DNA from: Bacillota bacterium
GTDB lineage: Bacteria > Bacillota > Dethiobacteria > DTU022
Assembly (NCBI GenBank): GCA_011389985.1
Contig: JAABTH010000014.1
Location: 1 to 58,950, forward strand
Direction: 5' to 3'
DNA: 58,950 nucleotides
Part shown: positions 1-7,309 of the stretch, one piece after another
Layout of the letters: each line of letters starts with the position of its first letter
How positions within the stretch are numbered: position 1 is the stretch's first letter
The notes under the pieces: model-generated
The model's input: only the letters and a program-made list of their open reading frames with translations
Databases searched by the model: none
What the model was told of the DNA's origin: nothing
Translations under genes and position numbers: made by a program

Positions 1-561
1 CACGTCCCAGACATGCATCGACAGAAGCTCCTCGCGTGAATAACCGAGTTTTTTAACTGCCGTCTCATTGACATAGGTGAACTTTCCCTCGGGCGAAATC
101 CAAAAGACACTGAGGGGTGAATTATCCACCGTGAACTGGGTTTTGCGCTGCGCCTTCTCGGCCTGTTTACGTTCGGTCACATTGCGAAAGATACCACGCG
201 TATGCACAAACCGGCCATTTTCATCGAGCTTAACGCAGACATTGCCCTCTACCATAACCGGGGTTCCGTCTTTAGCTACAAAAATAGCCTCTGCTTCACC
301 ATAGGCCCTGCCGGTAAGAACCTGCTCAAAAACAGCCATACAGTGTTCCATTGAATCGGGGTGAATGATATCCCACAGGGTTATATTATCGATCTCGTCG
401 GCAGAATAGCCAAGCGTTGAGAGCCAGGCCTGATTAACAAAGACAAACTTACCTTCGCTATTGACACATTGGATCAGATCGCGGGCATTTTCAACAAAAT
501 CTTTATATATTGCCGCCGTTTCACCGGCTGTGAGCTCATTCTTCTTGTCATTACCGGCCAT
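1..561 (-). CDS. PAS-domain sensor protein, C-terminus cut by window edge
   Basis: I translated this by hand from an ATG at 561 that follows AGGAGG (around 570-575). The 187 visible residues hold one complete PAS/PAC unit (about residues 17-132, with the typical PAC ending around GIFRNVTERKQAE) and the start of a second PAS domain from about residue 142 (GYSREELL-type helix). PAS domains sense ligands, redox state or light in signalling proteins. The output domain (histidine kinase, GGDEF or sigma-54 activator) lies outside the window, so its class cannot be told. There is no membrane segment in the visible part, so this portion is likely cytoplasmic. Confidence 0.85.
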   Translation of the reverse strand, partial: MAGNDKKNELTAGETAAIYKDFVENARDLIQCVNSEGKFVFVNQAWLSTLGYSADEIDNITLWDIIHPDSMEHCMAVFEQVLTGRAYGEAEAIFVAKDGTPVMVEGNVCVKLDENGRFVHTRGIFRNVTERKQAEKAQRKTQFTVDNSPLSVFWISPEGKFTYVNETAVKKLGYSREELLSMHVWDV

Positions 562-660
562 GATTTAATACCTCCTGACCGCAGGTATTGTCCCCGGGTG
601 CCACCCCATTAATTACGAAACCTTATTGCACCCGGGCATTTTTCCTGCTCTTTATATTGT

Positions 661-1239
661 TTATCCTGTTTCGTGTTCCCGGATATATTGATAAAGCGTC
701 GGCCTGCTGACTCCAATCAACCTGGCAAAATCAGTAGCTGTAACATCCCCGTCTTTCCACATCGGGTAATATTTCTTAAAACTGGCGGGGATCTCCCGCG
801 GCGGCCGGCCCACCGGCCTGCCGGACCTGGTGCCGTAGCGCTTGGCCTTGGCCATACCCTCGCGAATCCGCTCTACGGTTAGCTCGCGTTCCATTTCAGC
901 CACGGCACCCAGGATAGTCAGCATAAACTTAAACATGTTGTTGCTATTGCCGGTGTTAAAGCCTTCCTTGATGAAGTGGACGGTCACATCTTTGTCTTTA
1001 AACTCCTGGACAATCAGGCGCAGATCATCTACATTGCGACCCAGGCGGGAGATACTTTCAACATAAATGTTATCCCCCTCCCTCGCCTCCAGCCTCAGCT
1101 TGTTTAACTGCGGCCGATCTGCTTTTGCACCGGTTAGCTTGTCGCAGTACTCCCGGTCTATATTAATGCCCTTAAACGCTTCTTCCTGGCGCCTTAAATC
1201 CTGCTTCTGGGTGCTAACCCTTTTGTAGGCAAAGTTCAT
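661..1239 (-). CDS. Small serine recombinase (resolvase/invertase family)
   Basis: This is a 192-residue site-specific recombinase. The N-terminal YKRVST motif carries the probable catalytic Ser9, followed by the family blocks SISRLGRN and AEMERELTVERIREGM (arm and E-helix). A C-terminal helix-turn-helix (about 165-185, FARLIGVSRPTLYQYI) binds DNA. The size fits Tn3 resolvases and Hin-type invertases. I chose the ATG at 1239 because AAAGGGGGA sits just upstream; a longer frame to 1338 adds residues unlike the family and runs into the promoter. There is no transposase next to it, so it may be a lone resolvase, a plasmid or phage remnant, or a local inversion enzyme. The substrate site is unknown. 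Confidence 0.9.
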   Translation of the reverse strand: MNFAYKRVSTQKQDLRRQEEAFKGINIDREYCDKLTGAKADRPQLNKLRLEAREGDNIYVESISRLGRNVDDLRLIVQEFKDKDVTVHFIKEGFNTGNSNNMFKFMLTILGAVAEMERELTVERIREGMAKAKRYGTRSGRPVGRPPREIPASFKKYYPMWKDGDVTATDFARLIGVSRPTLYQYIREHETG

Positions 1240-1258
1240 AACTGTCCCCCTTTTCTGA

Positions 1259-1305
1259 CAGTATTGTAACACTGTAAAATAAAAGTAGCAATAATATATT
1301 GACAA
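1259..1305 (-). promoter_or_regulatory. Promoter with dyad operator for the recombinase
   Basis: On the minus strand TTGTCA (1305-1300) and TATTTT (1281-1276) are 18 bp apart. Directly downstream, at 1259-1274, lies an interrupted dyad CAGT-N8-ACTG that would overlap the transcription start. It could be a repressor or self-binding site. This is inferred from sequence only. Confidence 0.45.
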
Positions 1306-1319
1306 TATCCCAAAAATAA

Positions 1320-1361
1320 AAGGCCGCATTTCTGGCAATTTCCTGCCTTCTATGCGGCCTT
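1320..1361 (-). terminator. Second terminator-like hairpin after tRNA-Leu
   Basis: A perfect 10-bp inverted repeat (AAGGCCGCAT at 1320-1329, ATGCGGCCTT at 1352-1361) has a 22-nt loop. Read on the minus strand it is followed by a U-rich tract (TTATTTTT), so it can stop leftward transcription before the recombinase promoter. Confidence 0.55.
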
Positions 1362-1408
1362 AAATTCACTGTTAGATTTATCTATTGGCATCAATTTTAC
1401 ATAAAACA

Positions 1409-1443
1409 GGGGCTTCCAGGTATTGTTAAAACCCGGAGGCCCC
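1409..1443 (-). terminator. Hairpin just 3' of tRNA-Leu
   Basis: The arms at 1409-1420 and 1432-1443 (GGGGCTTCC... paired with ...GGAGGCCCC, with one G-U and one mismatch) leave an 11-nt loop. On the minus strand it is followed by TGTTTTATG. It starts ten bases after the tRNA CCA end and is the likely terminator of the tRNA transcript. Confidence 0.6.
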
Positions 1444-1452
1444 TTATTTCAT

Positions 1453-1539
1453 TGGTGCGAGCGAGAGGACTTGAACCTCCACGGGCGTTAAGCCCACTAG
1501 GTCCTGAACCTAGCGCGTCTGCCGTTCCGCCACGCTCGC
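1453..1539 (-). tRNA. tRNA-Leu (anticodon CAG)
   Basis: The minus strand folds as an 87-nt class II tRNA. The acceptor stem pairs GCGAGCG with CGCTCGC, followed by discriminator A and an encoded CCA. The anticodon arm is CTAGG-TTCAGGA-CCTAG, giving anticodon CAG. A long variable arm (TGGGCTTAACGCCCG) and the T-arm GTTCAAGTC are present. It reads CUG leucine codons. It has its own promoter upstream and hairpins downstream, so it is probably transcribed alone. Confidence 0.97.
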
Positions 1540-1561
1540 CTGTTTTTTTACCTACCATGAT

Positions 1562-1590
1562 ATTATAACCACTTCGCGATAGGGAATCAA
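1562..1590 (-). promoter_or_regulatory. Sigma-A-type promoter of tRNA-Leu
   Basis: The minus strand carries TTGATT (1590-1585), a 17-bp spacer, then TATAAT (1567-1562). It points at the tRNA about 22 bases downstream. Near-consensus boxes and exact spacing make it convincing. Confidence 0.75.
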
Positions 1591-1615
1591 TAGGATCAAA
1601 AAATATTTACAAGTT

Positions 1616-2530
1616 TTAAGAAGTTGGAGCCAGAATCTTTAACGCAGCAGGCCTTACAGATATCTCAACTGGTAGCGAACCTGTTATTTCACCATCTATA
1701 TGAACGGGTACATCATGATCAGTATCAATATAAAAATATTTTCTCCTGGCAGTAATAATGGCCTTGCCACCCAGATGTTTTCCAGCCAGGACCTTTGCTG
1801 CAAGCAGGGTAGTTTCAGAGCGGTTTCCTTTTCTGACTACTATTAAATCAAGGTTTCCGTCATCTATACTGGCCTGCGGAGCTATGGAAAATTGGCCACC
1901 ATAATTTTTACCATTTGCCACCACTGCCAGAAGTGTTTTCATTTCCTTTAAATTAAGATCAGAACCTTTAACTGAAATGTTGAAATGATCAAACTTGGTC
2001 AATTCTTCGAAAAAAGCGGCAACGTATGCAGCATAGCCCTTAATATTGCCGTATTTTTCTGAAGCTATTTCTGCTACAGCAGCATCAAAGCCGATTCCAA
2101 CAACATTTAAAAAGAAGCGGTTATTAACAATACCAAGATCAATTTTACGGGGACTCCACTGAGAAAGCTTGCTTAACGCCTGCTCCCAGTGCCCGGGTAT
2201 ACCACAGGAGCGCCTGAAACCATTACCGGTACCAAGTGGGATAATACCAAAAACCGTTTTATCTATATCAATACCGTTAACAACTTCACTGACAGTTCCA
2301 TCGCCACCGACAGCTACCACAAGTTCGGCACCTTCAGATACAGCTTTAGCAGCCAAAGATGTGGCATCGCCCTGTGCATCTGTAAAGTAAGCAAGATATG
2401 GTTGACCGGAATAGTCAAGCCAGGCAGATAAATCAGGCCAAACCCGGCCGGCGTGTCCTCCACCGGCGGCCGGGTTAACCACAAATGCTGTATTGTATGC
2501 CAGCTTAACAACTTTTTTATTAGTTTGCAT
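1616..2530 (-). CDS. Diacylglycerol/sphingosine kinase-like lipid kinase
   Basis: This 304-residue protein belongs to the DagK/YegS/DgkB family of cytoplasmic kinases that phosphorylate diacylglycerol or related lipids with ATP. The family blocks are present in order: NPAAGGG (19-25), GGDGTVSEVVNGI (75-87) and PLGTGNGF (98-105), followed by the beta-sandwich C-terminal domain. Family members usually read GTGND at the last block; here it is GTGNG. The Shine-Dalgarno before the ATG at 2530 is weak, so the first residues are uncertain. It follows the slipin gene by 13 bases and is probably co-transcribed with it and nfeD. Substrate (diacylglycerol versus another lipid) is not resolved. Confidence 0.85.
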   Translation of the reverse strand: MQTNKKVVKLAYNTAFVVNPAAGGGHAGRVWPDLSAWLDYSGQPYLAYFTDAQGDATSLAAKAVSEGAELVVAVGGDGTVSEVVNGIDIDKTVFGIIPLGTGNGFRRSCGIPGHWEQALSKLSQWSPRKIDLGIVNNRFFLNVVGIGFDAAVAEIASEKYGNIKGYAAYVAAFFEELTKFDHFNISVKGSDLNLKEMKTLLAVVANGKNYGGQFSIAPQASIDDGNLDLIVVRKGNRSETTLLAAKVLAGKHLGGKAIITARRKYFYIDTDHDVPVHIDGEITGSLPVEISVRPAALKILAPTS

Positions 2531-2543
2531 CTGCTTTTATTAT

Positions 2544-3329
2544 TTATTTATCTTCTTTTTCTAATCCGGCCTTTGCTATCGGCAGCAAATGTTTTAGTTC
2601 AATCGGCAGTGGAAAAGCAATAATAGAGCCCTGCTGGCCTGCGATTTCCGGCAGTGTTCTCAATAATCTTACATAGAAACCGCCTTCTTCGGAGTTTAGA
2701 ATGCTTGCCGCCTCCGCAATTTTGCCTGCAGCCTGTTTCTCTCCTTCTGCCTGAACAATTACGGCTCGCCTCTCTCTTTCTGCTGTGGCCTGTCTGGAAA
2801 TTGCTTTTTGCATGGTTTCGGGTATAACGACATCTTTAATCTCCACTGCAGTAACCTTGATTCCCCAGGGATCTGTCGCTTCATCCAAAATAGCTTGTAT
2901 TTGCTGGTTTAACTTTTCCCTTTCCGAAAGCAGCTCGTCAAGTTCTGCCTGACCGGCAACACTTCGCAAAGTTGTCTGGGCAAATTGAGCGGTAGCCATG
3001 CGGTATTCTTCAACATTATTTATGGCGCGATTTGGATCAATTACCCTGTAATAAACGACAGCATTAACGCTGGTTGTGACATTATCGCGTGTGATTACTT
3101 CCTGGCTTGGAACATCCAGGGTTATAATTCTTAGCGAGATCCTGAATAGACGGTCTACAAAAGGAACAACTAACACAACACCGGGACCTTTTTCTCCAAT
3201 TAGGCGCCCCAATCTAAACACGACCAGTCTCTGGTATTCCGGTACGATTTTAATTGCTGAGATCAAAAAGAAAAAAATAACTACCACCAGAGGAATATAC
3301 AAACCTCCACCTGACAATATTTCCAGCAT
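2544..3329 (-). CDS. Slipin/stomatin-like SPFH-domain membrane protein
   Basis: The 261-residue protein has one N-terminal membrane segment (about residues 10-28). An SPFH/band-7 domain follows (PEYQRLVVFRLGRL... to the coiled-coil ATAERERRAVIVQAEGEKQAA). Slipins form large oligomers on the cytoplasmic membrane and are found next to NfeD proteases, which in archaeal examples cleave the slipin. The neighbour at 3397 is exactly such an NfeD, supporting a membrane-quality or microdomain role. AAGGAGG lies seven bases before the ATG. The gene sits between nfeD and the lipid kinase on one strand. Confidence 0.93.
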   Translation of the reverse strand: MLEILSGGGLYIPLVVVIFFFLISAIKIVPEYQRLVVFRLGRLIGEKGPGVVLVVPFVDRLFRISLRIITLDVPSQEVITRDNVTTSVNAVVYYRVIDPNRAINNVEEYRMATAQFAQTTLRSVAGQAELDELLSEREKLNQQIQAILDEATDPWGIKVTAVEIKDVVIPETMQKAISRQATAERERRAVIVQAEGEKQAAGKIAEAASILNSEEGGFYVRLLRTLPEIAGQQGSIIAFPLPIELKHLLPIAKAGLEKEDK

Positions 3330-3396
3330 ATTATAACCTCCTTCGATTATGAATCAGTTATGATCTTACATGGTTAAAGAAAACCATTCTACAAGA

Positions 3397-4755
3397 TTAG
3401 GAATCAGTCGGATCGGTTACCTTATTATCTTCCTGAACAGGACGAACCCACAACTGCAGATTTTCCGCACGAATAACTTCGACCGGTGTCCCGGTAGCAA
3501 TTGTTGATCCGTCATTACTGCGGGCTTTCCAAAGCTCGCCATTTGCCTTGATCATTCCTTCAGGATCTAAATCATTAACAGTTTTTCCTCTTTCAGGCGG
3601 ATTAAAATAAGCGCTGCCTCCAGTCCATTGGCGTCTGCTGTGAATAATACGCTGGGCGACAAAAATTACAATTATAAGTAATCCAATAACCATTCCGATC
3701 ACTGTAGCCAGAAATGCCCCATACCAGTCCCTGGCCATCAAAGGCTCTACAGGCAGTAAAACTGCTCCGGCAATCATAGATACTCCTCCTCCAATCCCCA
3801 GTATGCCGAAACCAGAAGTGAATATTTCAGCAACGATTAAACCAATGCCTAACAAAATCAGAATAATACCTGTTGTATTGGTGTCAAAAAGACCGATCCC
3901 GTATATGCCAAGAACCAGTAAAATAGCGCCGGCTGTTTCGGGAATTATTGTCCCAGGAGCGCTCAGGCCAAAATATATCCCCAGGATACCAAGCATTAGA
4001 ACCATGAAGGATATTTGTGGATCACTTAACCAGTTTTGCAGGCGTTCACTGAAATTCATCTCTTCCTGGATTATCTCTGCGCCTTCTGTTTTGAGATTGT
4101 AGGTTATTCCCTGCTTCTCAATACTTACCCCATCCAGGGCAGAGAGTAACTCCTCAACATTGCCTGACAAATATTCAATCACGCCGGCTTCGAGGGCATC
4201 CCTGGCATCCATAGTAAGGTTTTCTGTAACAAATTTTTCGGCAATATCTTCAGGGCGACCTTTTTCCCGGGCCATACTGCGTAGATGGCTGGCATAAAAT
4301 ATAACCGTTTTCTCGTTTGCCGGTTCGGTGCCTTCAGGCGAGAAGGTTATCGGTTGTGCTGCTCCAACAGTTGTTCCCGGAGCCATGGCTGCTATATCAG
4401 ATGATGTAAGGATAAATGCTCCTGCTGATCCGGCAATTGCTCCTGATGGAGCTACGAGAACTGCAATCGGAACTGGAGCATTAAGAAATAGCTGGTTGAT
4501 CTGCAGAGTGGCATCGACAAGGCCGCCCGGTGTATTCATTAAAATAATCATAAGTTGAACATCACTTTCAAGCGCCTTATCTACCTGGCGATGCAAATAA
4601 CTATTTTGGCCGGCGGTTATGGTCCCAGCTAACTCTACAAGGTATACAGGTTTTTCTTCTGCTGCGACAACGTGACTTGCAAGTATTACTACGGTCATTA
4701 ATAAAAAAATAAATGTAACTAGATAAATTTTTAAATGTTTTCTTTTCCCTGTCAT
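3397..4755 (-). CDS. nfeD: NfeD-family membrane-bound serine protease (ClpP class)
   Basis: The 452-residue long-form NfeD starts with a signal peptide (1-31). A ClpP-like protease domain follows (about 36-230) with NTPGGLVDAT near 74-83 and SGAIAGSAG, where Ser110 is the likely nucleophile. Four or so membrane segments (about 245-375) and a C-terminal OB-fold NfeD domain (about 380-440) complete it. Long-form NfeD with a downstream slipin is a well-known pair in bacteria and archaea. AAGGCGG precedes the ATG. Its upstream region also carries an anti-Shine-Dalgarno-like stretch (4815-4826) that may matter for translation. Confidence 0.93.
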   Translation of the reverse strand: MTGKRKHLKIYLVTFIFLLMTVVILASHVVAAEEKPVYLVELAGTITAGQNSYLHRQVDKALESDVQLMIILMNTPGGLVDATLQINQLFLNAPVPIAVLVAPSGAIAGSAGAFILTSSDIAAMAPGTTVGAAQPITFSPEGTEPANEKTVIFYASHLRSMAREKGRPEDIAEKFVTENLTMDARDALEAGVIEYLSGNVEELLSALDGVSIEKQGITYNLKTEGAEIIQEEMNFSERLQNWLSDPQISFMVLMLGILGIYFGLSAPGTIIPETAGAILLVLGIYGIGLFDTNTTGIILILLGIGLIVAEIFTSGFGILGIGGGVSMIAGAVLLPVEPLMARDWYGAFLATVIGMVIGLLIIVIFVAQRIIHSRRQWTGGSAYFNPPERGKTVNDLDPEGMIKANGELWKARSNDGSTIATGTPVEVIRAENLQLWVRPVQEDNKVTDPTDS

Positions 4756-4814
4756 TTAATTCATCCGCCTTATTGAATTTCTTTTTCAATTATATAATAA
4801 TTAGGAACCAATTT

Positions 4815-4826
4815 AAAGGAGGTGAT
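4815..4826. other. Perfect Shine-Dalgarno (+) / anti-Shine-Dalgarno (-) stretch without a gene
   Basis: On the plus strand this reads AAAGGAGGTGAT, an ideal ribosome binding site, yet only a ten-codon frame (GTG at 4823 to TGA at 4853) follows. On the minus strand the same bases read ATCACCTCCTTT, identical to the 3' end of 16S rRNA. If the nfeD mRNA begins upstream of here, this leader stretch could pair with the AAGGCGG before nfeD. The role is unproven. Confidence 0.35.
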
Positions 4827-4850
4827 AATTATAATTGTTTACCCTTCATA

Positions 4851-4897
4851 TTGACTAAATCTTTTAACCCACTTATAATATAACCGAATTAGTTATA
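4851..4897 (+). promoter_or_regulatory. Promoter and putative Rrf2 operator of the Rrf2 gene
   Basis: TTGACT (4851-4856), a 17-bp spacer and TATAAT (4874-4879) form a near-consensus sigma-A promoter. Touching the -10 box is a dyad TATAAC-N7-GTTATA (4879-4897). Its core ATAACCGAATTAGTTA (4880-4895) recurs with 14 of 16 identical bases at the promoter of the ferredoxin/zinc-ribbon operon (6733-6748, minus strand). Binding here would block transcription start, which fits autoregulation. Confidence 0.75.
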
Positions 4898-4917
4898 ATT
4901 AGCAAGGAGACCTAAAC

Positions 4918-5331
4918 ATGATTACAAAGAAAGCTGAATATGCAGTTATCATTTTAGCTGAACTCGCTTCTCATCCGGAAGGGGCATTGGTTACCAGTAA
5001 AGAAATTGCTGAAAAACGCAAGATTTCGGTTAACCTTGTAGTGCAACTGTTGTCGCTTCTGAAAGAAGCCGGGTGGACTAGCGGTACCCGGGGTCCTGCA
5101 GGGGGAATAAAACTGACTGCTGACCCTTCTAAAATAACGCTTAAAGATGTTATTGAGAAAGTTGACGGCCCAATTGGTATTACCCGTTGTTTGTTTAGCG
5201 ATAGGCCATGCGGTGATCGCTCTCACTGTTCACTCAGGGGTATCTGGTCGAAAGCTCAACAGAGTATGCTTGATGTCCTCGAAGAGGCAACAATAAAAGA
5301 ATTGGCAGACGCTGCTTTATCTGATTTCTAG
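4918..5331 (+). CDS. Rrf2/IscR-type transcriptional regulator with Fe-S cysteines
   Basis: The 137-residue protein has the N-terminal winged helix of the Rrf2 family (ITKKAEYAVIILAELA...KEIAEKRKIS...LKEAGW..GTRGPAGGIKL). Three cysteines, Cys91, Cys98 and Cys104, lie where IscR and NsrR hold an Fe-S cluster. It therefore probably senses Fe-S status, oxygen or NO. Known relatives are IscR, NsrR, CymR and RsrR; which of these it resembles in function cannot be read here. It is convergent with the ferredoxin gene, whose stop lies three bases away, and both promoters share an operator-like sequence. The AAGGAG site precedes the ATG. Confidence 0.92.
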   Translation: MITKKAEYAVIILAELASHPEGALVTSKEIAEKRKISVNLVVQLLSLLKEAGWTSGTRGPAGGIKLTADPSKITLKDVIEKVDGPIGITRCLFSDRPCGDRSHCSLRGIWSKAQQSMLDVLEEATIKELADAALSDF

Positions 5332-5334
5332 CTT

Positions 5335-6099
5335 TTATTCTCTGATACTGCCATCTACATTTACGATTATTTCTTCAACGGGTGTATCGGACCCCGATTC
5401 TTTTAAGGCAGATTTAACAAGTCTTGAGAGGCCAAAACAGCAGCCGACTTCCATTAAAACAATTGTAATACTTTTTAATTTGTTAAGTTTAAAAATCTGC
5501 ACTAGTTTTTCATGGTATGCATTTACATCATCAAGTTTGGGGCAGCCTATTAATAGAGAACGTCCTGCCAGAATTTTCTGGTGAAAATTAGCATAGGCAA
5601 AAGGGACACAGTCAGCAGCTATTAGCAGGTCTGCTTCCCGCAGGAATCGAGACTGCGGGGAAACCAGGTGAAGCTGAACCGGCCAATGACTTAGTTCTGC
5701 TTCAGGTTCAGGTAAGTTTGACTCGGTACTACTTGACTTGATGTGATCATTCTTGCCTGGTGTTAAGTCTCTGATTAAAGAACTGCCGCAACAGATATTG
5801 CATTCACCTTCGTCATTTTCTTCATCTGCATTTATGATGTCGCTTTCTTCCAGGGATTTTAAATATTCTTCAACTGCTGTTTCATCAAATGGTTCAGCTT
5901 CTCTTTCAATTATTTCTATTGCTCCATTTGGACATTCTCCAAGACAGTTGCCAAGACCATCACAGTAAATATCTTTTACTAATTTAGCTTTACCGTCAAC
6001 AATCTGCAGTGCGCCTTCTGCACAGGATGGTATGCAAAGACCGCATCCATCGCACTTTTCTTCGTCAATCGAAATAATCTTGCGGACTTCTGTGTTCAT
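5335..6099 (-). CDS. Ferredoxin-like 4Fe-4S protein with Cys-rich C-terminal domain
   Basis: This 254-residue protein begins with a ferredoxin domain. The first cluster motif is complete (Cys16, 19, 22, 26). The second reads CDGLGNCLGECP (Cys46, 52, 56), one cysteine short of the classical pattern. Further cysteines follow in CNICC (about 101-105), DCVPFAY, IGCPKLDD and EVGCCFGLSRL. The C-terminal domain is not a known enzyme to me. Such proteins occur beside Rrf2 regulators in anaerobes and may carry electrons or sense redox. It is transcribed after the zinc-ribbon gene, 26 bases downstream, with a good site before the ATG. Confidence 0.75.
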   Translation of the reverse strand: MNTEVRKIISIDEEKCDGCGLCIPSCAEGALQIVDGKAKLVKDIYCDGLGNCLGECPNGAIEIIEREAEPFDETAVEEYLKSLEESDIINADEENDEGECNICCGSSLIRDLTPGKNDHIKSSSTESNLPEPEAELSHWPVQLHLVSPQSRFLREADLLIAADCVPFAYANFHQKILAGRSLLIGCPKLDDVNAYHEKLVQIFKLNKLKSITIVLMEVGCCFGLSRLVKSALKESGSDTPVEEIIVNVDGSIRE

Positions 6100-6125
6100 T
6101 TTTAAATCCTCCAGTAAAAATATAA

Positions 6126-6710
6126 TTATATATCTGTATTGATGCTTTCTAATAAATCAGCTACAATCTTTTCTTGCGGTCCCTCTACTTGTTTATTATC
6201 TAATTTGCCGATAAGTTTTTTTGTGTCCTTAACAGCGGCCTGGGGAAAAGAATTGTCGCTGCTTATTTCGTCAATAAATTTAAGTTCGTCATCGATGAGG
6301 TCGTATTTTTTTAAGCTCAAGGCAACTAAAGCCGCAAGTACAGGAAACATCTCTATTTTATTATCCTGACACTTGTTTTCAGCTTCTTCGATAAGAGCTT
6401 TTATTTTATCCGTTTTTATGGACATTCCTTTTCCTTTTTGATCTAAATGTTCTTCAAGCATTTTCTTGAGCGATTGTGACTTAAGGCCTCTTGCTCCAGG
6501 GCCGAGGCACTGTTCTGCATAGGCGCACCATTCCGCACAACCCATATTAAATCTGGGATTTGCTACCCTGTTTTTACAGTTTGGGCATCGCAGACGGATA
6601 TCGGTTTTGAAAAACTCGATCATTTCACCGCATTTGGGGCACTTTTCTTCATAAACATCATCAGAAGTCCAGTAGCGCATATCCTGTCCTGGGCATTTTG
6701 TTCCAATCAT
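6126..6710 (-). CDS. Zinc-ribbon protein of unknown function
   Basis: The 194-residue protein opens with IGTKCPGQDMRYW and has two CxxC pairs (Cys24/27, Cys42/45) that form a zinc-ribbon or rubredoxin-like knuckle, then CAEWCAYAEQC (Cys57, 61, 67). The rest is helical and acidic with no motif I recognise. I placed the start at the ATG at 6710 because the upstream GTG at 6719 lies inside the ribosome binding site AAGGCGGTGA. It is first in a two-gene operon with the ferredoxin-like protein and starts from a promoter bearing the Rrf2-type operator. Function unknown; context suggests metal or redox stress. Confidence 0.7.
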   Translation of the reverse strand: MIGTKCPGQDMRYWTSDDVYEEKCPKCGEMIEFFKTDIRLRCPNCKNRVANPRFNMGCAEWCAYAEQCLGPGARGLKSQSLKKMLEEHLDQKGKGMSIKTDKIKALIEEAENKCQDNKIEMFPVLAALVALSLKKYDLIDDELKFIDEISSDNSFPQAAVKDTKKLIGKLDNKQVEGPQEKIVADLLESINTDI

Positions 6711-6732
6711 TCTAGTCACCGCCTTTAATTAC

Positions 6733-6778
6733 TAACTAATATGGTTATAATTATAATACACTTTGCATAAAAAAACAA
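6733..6778 (-). promoter_or_regulatory. Promoter with Rrf2-type operator for the zinc-ribbon/ferredoxin operon
   Basis: On the minus strand TTGTTT (6778-6773), a 17-bp spacer and TATAAT (6755-6750) are followed after one base by ATAACCATATTAGTTA (6748-6733). That element matches the one abutting the -10 box of the Rrf2 gene at 14 of 16 positions, in the same orientation and within one base of the same distance from the -10 box. Confidence 0.75.
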
Positions 6779-6780
6779 GA

Positions 6781-6807
6781 AAAAAACGGTAGTAATTACC
6801 GTTTTTT
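6781..6807. terminator. Bidirectional terminator after ndk
   Basis: An 11-bp perfect stem, AAAAAACGGTA (6781-6791) with TACCGTTTTTT (6797-6807), and a 5-nt loop. It has U-tracts on both strands. It lies just after the ndk stop (6834, minus) and would separate the spermidine/ndk transcript from the Rrf2-controlled operon. Confidence 0.85.
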
Positions 6808-6833
6808 TAATAAAACAAACTAATAATCAGGTT

Positions 6834-7292
6834 TTAATCATAGAGACAACTTTCGGAAGGAAGCTGATAGGTGTTGATTTCTTTCTGATCAAAAAATAGA
6901 GATATTTCCCTGGCAGCACTTTCAGTTGAATCAGATCCATGAACGATATTTTTACCCATGAATACTGCCAGATCACCGCGCATGGTTCCAGGCGATGCTT
7001 TACGCGGATCTGTTACTCCCATCATTGTTCTGACCATCTCAACCACATTGTCGCCTTCCCAGATCATGGCAACAACAGGGGCCGATGTTATAAATTCAAT
7101 TAAGCCGTCATAAAATGGCTTCCCTTGATGCTCCCCATAGTGGCGGGATGCCAGTTCAGGACTTATCTGCATCATTTTCATGGCAACGAGTTTAAGCCCT
7201 TTATTTTCAAGTCGACTGACAACATTGCCTACAAGACCACGCTGAACACCGTCTGGTTTTACCATCAGAAAAGTTCTTTCTCGTTCTTTCAT
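6834..7292 (-). CDS. ndk: Nucleoside diphosphate kinase
   Basis: The 152-residue protein is full length for bacterial Ndk, a cytoplasmic hexamer or tetramer that moves the gamma phosphate of ATP to NDPs through a phosphohistidine. The active-site block NIVHGSDSTESA places the catalytic His at 118, and the N-terminal ERTFLMVKPDGVQRGLVG is diagnostic. AGGAGG lies five bases before the ATG at 7292; a GTG one codon earlier is too close to it. It follows speE by 17 bases and is probably the last gene of a speD-speE-ndk operon ended by the terminator at 6781. Confidence 0.97.
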   Translation of the reverse strand: MKERERTFLMVKPDGVQRGLVGNVVSRLENKGLKLVAMKMMQISPELASRHYGEHQGKPFYDGLIEFITSAPVVAMIWEGDNVVEMVRTMMGVTDPRKASPGTMRGDLAVFMGKNIVHGSDSTESAAREISLFFDQKEINTYQLPSESCLYD

Positions 7293-7309
7293 CACAGCCT
7301 CCTGCTCAA

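Noticed and set aside
1240-1338. N-terminal extension of the serine recombinase
   Set aside because: The added residues are hydrophobic and unlike the family; the ATG at 1239 has a good ribosome site and the promoter overlaps the extension.
4815-4826. End of a 16S rRNA gene on the minus strand
   Set aside because: The match is limited to the last 12 bases; the flanks are unrelated and the nfeD gene follows.
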